DNA of 64,000 bases from CAWEDP01 sp963807925 (GTDB lineage: Bacteria; Acidobacteriota; Vicinamibacteria; Vicinamibacterales; CAVVIG01): positions 186,001-250,000 of the forward strand of contig CAWEDP010000003.1 in NCBI GenBank assembly GCA_963807925.1, written 5' to 3'. The notes under the pieces were generated by a model that was not told the origin of the DNA, did not search any database, and worked only from the letters and a program-made list of their open reading frames with translations. This document shows, in pieces, positions 58,782 through 64,000 of this stretch. The position numbers and the translations under genes were made by a program. Numbering within the stretch: position 1 is the stretch's first letter; each line of letters begins with the position of its first letter.

Positions 58782-59867
58782 ATGTTCAATCGTCACGTGC
58801 TCGGTCTCGCGACGGCGCTTGCACTCGCGGTGTCGACCGGTGTCGTTGCGCAGAAGGCGGGTGTCGCCCCGCAGAAGAACGACAAGAAGCAGACCGACGA
58901 GCAGAAGCGGGACATTCAGGCGGTCGTCAAGATCGTCGACGACGTGACGGCCGGACAGCCGGCGCCCAACGACTTCAGCCTCGCCTGGTCGAACGCGGAC
59001 TTCCTGAAGGCGCAGGGCAACAAGCAGTATGCGCCGTTCAGCGTGACGCTCGATGCGTCCAAGCTCCCGGGCGGCAACGCCGTGTTCTACTGGCGCGTCG
59101 TGTCGAAGGACGCCGCGCCGCCACCGCCGCCGCCGGCCGACACGAAGGACAAGGACAAGAAAGACGACAAGAAGAACCAGCCCAAGCGTCCCGAGTACGC
59201 GTACGAAGACATCAGCTTTCTCACGGTCAACGGTCAGGGCACGCAGCGCGTGACGCGCTCCTTCACCGTGCCCGCCGGCGAGTACGACGTGTACGTCGCG
59301 GTCAAGGAACCGACCGCCAAGGACACGAAGGAGAAGAACCCGCCGGCCCCGAAGTTGTCGGTGATCAAGCAGGCCGTCACCGTCCCCAACTTCTGGAACG
59401 ACGAGCTCTCCACGAGCTCCGTGATCGTCGCCGAACGCATCGATCCGCTGCCCGCCCCCCTGACGCCGCAGCAGCAGATCGAGCGGCCCTACGCGCTCGG
59501 CGGCATCGAGATCGTGCCGGCCACCGACATGAAGATGCCCAAGAAGGCCGAGCTCCAGACCTTCATGATCATCTACAACCCCAAGACCGACGCGATGAAC
59601 AAGCCGGACGTGACAGTCGAGTACAACTTCTACACCAAGAGCGCCGGCACCGAGAAGTTCTTCAACAAGACCACGCCGCAGGCGCTCAACGGGCAGACGC
59701 TGCCGCCGCAGTTCGACGTGGCCGCCGGCCACCAGCTCCAGGCGGGCCAGGGGGTGCCGCTCGCCTCGTTCCCCGAAGGGGACTACCGCCTCGAAATCAA
59801 AGTGACAGACAAGATCGCCAACAAGTCGCTCACCCGGGACGTCAATTTCACCGTTTCGGGAACCTAG
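58782..59867 (+). CDS. Secreted protein of unknown function
   Basis: The 361-residue protein has a signal peptide (HVLGLATALALAVSTGVVA) followed by a Lys/Gln-rich stretch, then a helical domain (DIQAVVKIVDDVTAG). A Pro/Lys/Asp-rich linker near residues 117-142 leads into a beta-rich domain with repeated SxTRDV-type strands at the end. I do not recognise a named domain. Such proteins with Lys/Asp linkers are periplasmic or surface proteins. A longer in-frame start near 58668 gives no signal peptide, so the ATG at 58782 is preferred. The outer-membrane receptor-like gene follows 132 bases later on the same strand. Confidence 0.78.
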   Translation: MFNRHVLGLATALALAVSTGVVAQKAGVAPQKNDKKQTDEQKRDIQAVVKIVDDVTAGQPAPNDFSLAWSNADFLKAQGNKQYAPFSVTLDASKLPGGNAVFYWRVVSKDAAPPPPPPADTKDKDKKDDKKNQPKRPEYAYEDISFLTVNGQGTQRVTRSFTVPAGEYDVYVAVKEPTAKDTKEKNPPAPKLSVIKQAVTVPNFWNDELSTSSVIVAERIDPLPAPLTPQQQIERPYALGGIEIVPATDMKMPKKAELQTFMIIYNPKTDAMNKPDVTVEYNFYTKSAGTEKFFNKTTPQALNGQTLPPQFDVAAGHQLQAGQGVPLASFPEGDYRLEIKVTDKIANKSLTRDVNFTVSGT

Positions 59868-59999
59868 AATGATTTCGCAATCCGTCGCGGCCGGGTCCCG
59901 AGGCGGCGCGCATCGTTGAACGAGCCCACGGAACGCACGAGCGGATCCGGCGCGGCGCTTGCACTCCTGCAGCGGCCGTCACCGCGGGGCTGAGACAAC

Positions 60000-61952
60000 A
60001 TGAGCATTTCCAGAATGGCGGCGTCGGCGGCGCTCGGCGGTCTGGTGCTCGTGTGCGCCGCACCCGGTGCGCGCGCGCAGTCATGGTCGCGCGGCGAGAT
60101 CGCCGACGCCGTGGCCGCCACCTCCGACGGATCCATCTCGGGAGCGGTCCAGGACGAGCACGGCGTCCCGGTCGGCGGGGCCCTCGTATCGGTGGTCGGC
60201 GCCACCAGGGCCTTCGCCGTCGCCGACCGCAACGGTCAGTTCGAGGTCCGCGGGTTGTCGGCGGGACCGTACCTGGTTCGTGCGCACCTCTCGGGCTTCT
60301 TCACCTCGCGAGGCACGACCGTAGCCGTCCGGGCCCATACCCGGACGTGGTCGTCGATCACGATGCAGCCGACGCCTTCCAAACCCGCTTCGACGGAGAC
60401 GACACCGCCGCCCGCGCCGATTCTCGCGGCCGGCATCGGTCTGCCTGATTCGATCGAGGCGCCGGCCAAGCCGGATGCGACCGCCGGCGGGGACAAGGAC
60501 CCCGCCGGCACCGACTCGCCCAAAGACGATCCTAAAGACGATCATGGCGAGCTGGCTTGGCGCCTGCGGCACATGCGGCGTGCCGTGCTGCAGGACGTGG
60601 ACGAGCACGACCGGCTGGTCGCCGACGCCGGGCGAGGCGACGGGTTTGGACAGGCATCGCCCCTCATGAGCGCGCTCGGCTCGCCTGCGCGCGTGGCAAC
60701 GAGCCTGTTTGCCGGCGGGCCGTTCTCGGGGGAAGTCAACATCCTCACGACCAGCTCGTTCGACAGCCCGCAGCAGCTGTTTGGCAGCGATATCGTCGCC
60801 CGCAACGTCGCATACATGTCGGTCGGCGCGCCGGCAGGCAGCCGTGCGGACTGGACGGTCAGCGGTGCCCTGTCGCAGGCCGACATTTCCGCCTGGGTGA
60901 TTGCCGGCACGTACGCGACGCGCGGTCCCGCGCGCCACCACTACGACGTCGGCCTTTCGTACGCCACGCAGCGGTACGACGGCGGCAACCCCGCCGCGCT
61001 CCGCGACGTGACCGACGGCAGCCGCAACGCCGGCGCGGTGTACGGCTTCGACACGTTCGCTATTTCGCCCGCCTTCACGGTCACCTATGGCACGCGATAT
61101 GCGCGCTACGACTACCTCGAAGACAAGGGGCTGATCAGCCCGCGCGTTTCGCTGACCCTCTCGGCAGGACGTCATCTGCGTATCAATGGCACCGCATCGC
61201 GCCAATCGGTCGCGCCAGGTGCCGAGGAATTTCTGCCGCCCGGCGACACCGGCATCTGGCTGCCGCCACAGCGCACCTTCTCGTCGATCACGCGCCGGAG
61301 TCCGCTCCAGGCCGAGGATGCCGCACACTATGCCGTGAACGTCGAGCATGACCTCGGATCGACGTCCGCGGTCTCGGTGGGGGCGTTCACGCAGTACATC
61401 GCCGATCAGCTGGTGACGCTGTTCGGAATGGACATGCCGGGCCTTCCAGCCGCGAGCGTGGGCCACTACTTCGTCGGCAACGTTGGCGACGTCCACGCGC
61501 ACGGCGTCGCGGCGGTATTCCGCACGGCCATCGCCCATCGCGTGCGGGGATCGGTCGAGTACTCGGTGACCCGGGCGAACTGGAGTGGCGGCGCCAGCGG
61601 TCTGCCGGAGTCGATTGCGTCTGCCGTGCTCCCGCTGGGCGCCGACCGGCTCCAGGACGTGGTCGCCACCATCGTCACCGACGTGCCCGAAACCTCGACC
61701 CACGTCGTCGTCCTCTACCGGGTGACGTCTTTCCGAACCGGTCCGGCCGACGATCGCGCGCTCGACAGCCGGTTCGACGTGCAGGTCCGCCAGTCGCTCC
61801 CCTTCATGGACTTCAGCACGGCCAAATGGGAGATGTTGGTGGGGGTCCGTAATTTCTTCCGCGAAGCGACCGCCGACCAATCGGCCTTCGACGAGCTGCT
61901 CGTGGCGCGCCCACCCAAGCGCCTGGTCGGCGGACTGACCATGCGGTTCTGA
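60000..61952 (+). CDS. TonB-receptor-like outer-membrane protein with carboxypeptidase-regulatory domain
   Basis: The 650-residue protein has a signal peptide (SASAALGGLVLVCAAPGARA) and, at about 38-120, a carboxypeptidase regulatory-like fold (GSISGAVQDEHGVPVGGALVSVVGATRAFAVADRNGQFEVRGLSAGPYLVRAHLSGF). After a Pro/Asp-rich linker comes a long beta-strand region with alternating aromatic residues, as in a beta barrel, ending in the strand KRLVGGLTMRF typical of outer-membrane proteins. The usual TonB box and plug domain are not obvious. Such proteins in Acidobacteriota probably take up large substrates. The substrate is unknown. Confidence 0.78.
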   Translation: MSISRMAASAALGGLVLVCAAPGARAQSWSRGEIADAVAATSDGSISGAVQDEHGVPVGGALVSVVGATRAFAVADRNGQFEVRGLSAGPYLVRAHLSGFFTSRGTTVAVRAHTRTWSSITMQPTPSKPASTETTPPPAPILAAGIGLPDSIEAPAKPDATAGGDKDPAGTDSPKDDPKDDHGELAWRLRHMRRAVLQDVDEHDRLVADAGRGDGFGQASPLMSALGSPARVATSLFAGGPFSGEVNILTTSSFDSPQQLFGSDIVARNVAYMSVGAPAGSRADWTVSGALSQADISAWVIAGTYATRGPARHHYDVGLSYATQRYDGGNPAALRDVTDGSRNAGAVYGFDTFAISPAFTVTYGTRYARYDYLEDKGLISPRVSLTLSAGRHLRINGTASRQSVAPGAEEFLPPGDTGIWLPPQRTFSSITRRSPLQAEDAAHYAVNVEHDLGSTSAVSVGAFTQYIADQLVTLFGMDMPGLPAASVGHYFVGNVGDVHAHGVAAVFRTAIAHRVRGSVEYSVTRANWSGGASGLPESIASAVLPLGADRLQDVVATIVTDVPETSTHVVVLYRVTSFRTGPADDRALDSRFDVQVRQSLPFMDFSTAKWEMLVGVRNFFREATADQSAFDELLVARPPKRLVGGLTMRF

Positions 61953-61964
61953 CGGCGACGTCTA

Positions 61965-62002
61965 ATCCAATTTATTGAATCGAGATATCCTGAGTATTGG
62001 AT
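61965..62002. promoter_or_regulatory. AT-rich inverted repeat upstream of the sensor gene
   Basis: Arms ATCCAAT (61965-61971) and ATTGGAT (61996-62002) flank 24 bases that are AT-rich compared with the rest of the window. The gap of 151 bases between the receptor-like gene and the sensor gene is probably the sensor promoter; the repeat could be a regulator site. Confidence 0.3.
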
Positions 62003-62103
62003 CGATGCGGTACGTACGCGAACGTGCCGTGCAACCTCTGGTCGTCCATCTTTTGGTCGAGGAAAATAGTTCAGAACCGCACGTGTCTCAGCCGCCTCTC
62101 CCA

Positions 62104-64000
62104 ATGAATCGGTGGTTCGCCTGGCGGACGCTTTTTGCCGTCGGGGTGGCCGTCGTGCTCGTGGCTCTCGGCCTCGAGAACGTGAGGGCGCGGGCGCGGC
62201 TGCACGAGGTGGAGGACGGTGTCCTCTGGGCGGACGGCGCCGAGGGTGTGGTCGCGGCGGAGATTGCGCCCGACTCGGCGGGCGCGTCCGCAGGGATCCG
62301 GCGCGGCGACGTGCTGGTGGCGGTCGATGGCATCCCGGTGCGGACGCCCGCCGACGTCATTGAGTTCCAGCATCGCGGGCGTCCGGGGACGCGGCTGTCC
62401 TATCTCATGGTCCGTCTCGGTGCCCGGCAGGCGATCGAGGTGTCGCTCGCGCCGATTGCGAGCGGCAGCTCGATGTATTTCATGCTGGCCGGTGTCGGCC
62501 TCTTCACGCTGCTCGTGGGGGCGGCGGTTCGCATCCGGCGGCCGCGCGACCAGGCGACCCTGCATTTCTTCTGGCTGTGCGTCGCCTTCTTCGGCGCCTT
62601 CGCCTTCTCGTTCAACGGCCCGCTGGATCGTCTCGACTGGGTCTTCTACTGGGGTGACACCATCGCGACCGCGGCGCTCGCGCCGTTGCTGCTGCACTTC
62701 GTTCTGGCGTTTCCGCAGCGTCCGCCCTGGAGCGAAGGGAACCGCGGGCGCCGCGCGGTCCCGATTCCGCTGCTCTATGCGCCCCCGGTGGCGTTCGGCC
62801 TCGGCCGGATCGCCGTGATGAACGGGGCGGTGAAGGGGGCCGCGCTGTCGCGGGCCATCGACCTGCTGGATCGCGCCCAGATTGCGTACCTGTTGGTGTG
62901 CACGATGGTGGCGCTGTTCGTGCTCTCGCGGGCGTTTCGCGATCTGACCTCGCTCACCGCCCGGCGGCAGCTGCGATGGATGGCGTGGGGCATCGGGCTT
63001 GGTGCCGCGCCCTTCGCCGTCGGCTACGCGCTGCCGTGGGCGATCGGGTGGAACCCTCCCCTGGCGCTGCAGCTGACCGCGATTCCGCTCGGGCTGGTGC
63101 CGCTCGCGTTTGCGTGCGCGATCGTGCGCTATCGGCTGCGCGACATCGAGGTCATCGTGAAGGGCGCGGTGGCGTACGGCGCGTTCATCGGGGCGAGCCT
63201 CCTCTTCTATCTCGCCGTCCGGCGCCTCGTCGTCTCGGTGTTCGCCGACGATCGCGATCCGCGCAACTGGATGGTCGCGCTGCTCGGCACGGTGGTCGTC
63301 GTGCTGCTGCTGAAGCCGGTCAAGGATGCCGTCCGCAACGCGCTGGATCGTCTCTTCTACCGGGACCGGTACGATTATCGGCGCGCCCTGGTCGGGTTCG
63401 CGCGCGATCTCAACCGGGACCTGGACGTCGTCCGTCTGAGCGACCGTCTCGTGCTGCGCGTGGTCGAGACCCTGCTGGTGGATCGCATGGCGCTGATGCT
63501 GGCCGACGAGCGGTCGAACGACTTCGCCTCCATCAGCGACTCCGGCTTTCCGCGCGTCGTCCCGAAGCTCGCGCGCACCTCGTCGTTTCTCGCCCGGCTG
63601 GACGGCGGCCATACGGTGGCGCTCGACGATCCGATTGCGGCGGCGCGATTCGCGGCCGAGGAGGTCGAATTCTGGCGCGACGCCGGCGTCTACTATCTGG
63701 TGCCCTGTGTGTTCGAGGGGCGCGCGATCGCGGTCCTCGCCCTGGGCCGCAGGGATCCCGATCAGCCGCTCAACAGCGAGGACCTGGCGCTCTTGACCGC
63801 CGTTGCGGGCCAGGCGGCCACGTCAATCGAGAACGGCCGTCTGTATCGCCAGCTGCATCTCAAGGCGGAGGAGCTCGACGGCCTCCGCGAGTTCAACGAG
63901 AACATCCTCGAATCGCTCGATGACGGCCTGGTGGTGTTCGACCGCTCGGAGCGAATCGTGCGATGGAACCGCGCACTCGAAGGCTTCTATGGCACCGCGC
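62104..64000 (+). CDS. PDZ-7TM-GAF-PAS sensor protein, partial (runs off the window)
   Basis: The visible 632 residues begin with a membrane segment (9-24) and a PDZ domain (about 45-117, with GVVAAEIAPDSAGASAGIRRGDVLVAVDGIPV). About eight membrane segments follow (about 125-390, including the HFFWLCVAFFGAFAFSF and ALAPLLLHFVLAFP stretches). Then comes a linker with LFYRDRYDYRRALVGFARDLN, a GAF domain (about 430-590, ending LNSEDLALLTAVAGQAATSIENGRLY) and the start of a PAS domain (ENILESLDDGLVVFDRSERIVRWNRALEGFYG). This order is known in acidobacterial sensor histidine kinases, so a kinase domain is expected after the window end. An in-frame GTG at 62083 is an alternative start. Confidence 0.85.
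   Translation, partial: MNRWFAWRTLFAVGVAVVLVALGLENVRARARLHEVEDGVLWADGAEGVVAAEIAPDSAGASAGIRRGDVLVAVDGIPVRTPADVIEFQHRGRPGTRLSYLMVRLGARQAIEVSLAPIASGSSMYFMLAGVGLFTLLVGAAVRIRRPRDQATLHFFWLCVAFFGAFAFSFNGPLDRLDWVFYWGDTIATAALAPLLLHFVLAFPQRPPWSEGNRGRRAVPIPLLYAPPVAFGLGRIAVMNGAVKGAALSRAIDLLDRAQIAYLLVCTMVALFVLSRAFRDLTSLTARRQLRWMAWGIGLGAAPFAVGYALPWAIGWNPPLALQLTAIPLGLVPLAFACAIVRYRLRDIEVIVKGAVAYGAFIGASLLFYLAVRRLVVSVFADDRDPRNWMVALLGTVVVVLLLKPVKDAVRNALDRLFYRDRYDYRRALVGFARDLNRDLDVVRLSDRLVLRVVETLLVDRMALMLADERSNDFASISDSGFPRVVPKLARTSSFLARLDGGHTVALDDPIAAARFAAEEVEFWRDAGVYYLVPCVFEGRAIAVLALGRRDPDQPLNSEDLALLTAVAGQAATSIENGRLYRQLHLKAEELDGLREFNENILESLDDGLVVFDRSERIVRWNRALEGFYGTA

Noticed and set aside
62219..63923. Plus-strand open frames inside the sensor gene
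   Set aside because: They lie out of frame with the continuous PDZ-membrane-GAF-PAS reading frame from 62104 to the window end.

Overview
The window is about 64 kb of very GC-rich DNA with dense coding on both strands. Three genes encode secreted proteins with the VWFA-related domain that is characteristic of Acidobacteriota. Other genes fit the same phylum: a plug-less TonB-receptor-like protein with a carboxypeptidase-regulatory domain, a PDZ sensor protein, an UPF0182 membrane protein and a PCR-x2-DTR surface protein. The most likely source is an acidobacterium of the Vicinamibacteria type. This is inferred from family content; no rRNA gene is present.

Layout. 35-2470: asparaginase-like protein and topoisomerase subunit B. 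2638-9141: secreted protein and two VWFA-related proteins in a tightly overlapped operon; the last gene carries two apparent frameshifts. 9161-16503: NYN/LOTUS protein, topoisomerase subunit A, type III glutamine synthetase and a Nudix hydrolase, all on the minus strand. 16712-29171: DUF349 protein, double FKBP, UPF0182, ispG-recQ, apaG, and a swivel-first aconitase-family protein followed by a small ferredoxin. 29180-41753: polysaccharide locus (five glycosyltransferases, a polymerase, a flippase, two methyltransferases and one secreted protein) with alternating strands. 41817-46970: hydrolase, BON protein, membrane ferritin-like iron exporter, ZIP transporter, VWFA protein and a methyltransferase. 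47004-49612: myo-inositol-phosphate synthase, a membrane protein and an ABC ATPase. 49662-53983: B12-dependent mutase large subunit, two oligopeptide ABC ATPases with no permease, and an exported class II aldolase. 54203-58643: small protein, then gpmA-eno-glgC and a cyclase. 58782-64000: secreted protein, outer-membrane receptor-like protein and a sensor protein cut by the window end.

The clearest unexplained signal is a set of six places in five genes where one extra G or C breaks a conserved reading frame. In four of the six, the coding strand reads GGTAC where the protein needs GTAC, that is CAG-G-TAC or CCG-G-TAC. The genes include gpmA, a glycolytic enzyme. Systematic sequencing or assembly error is the default explanation. 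The recurrence of one motif, with a GTA codon at the shift point, makes it worth checking against raw reads and peptides. I found no CRISPR array, tRNA, rRNA, transposase, integrase or phage gene.
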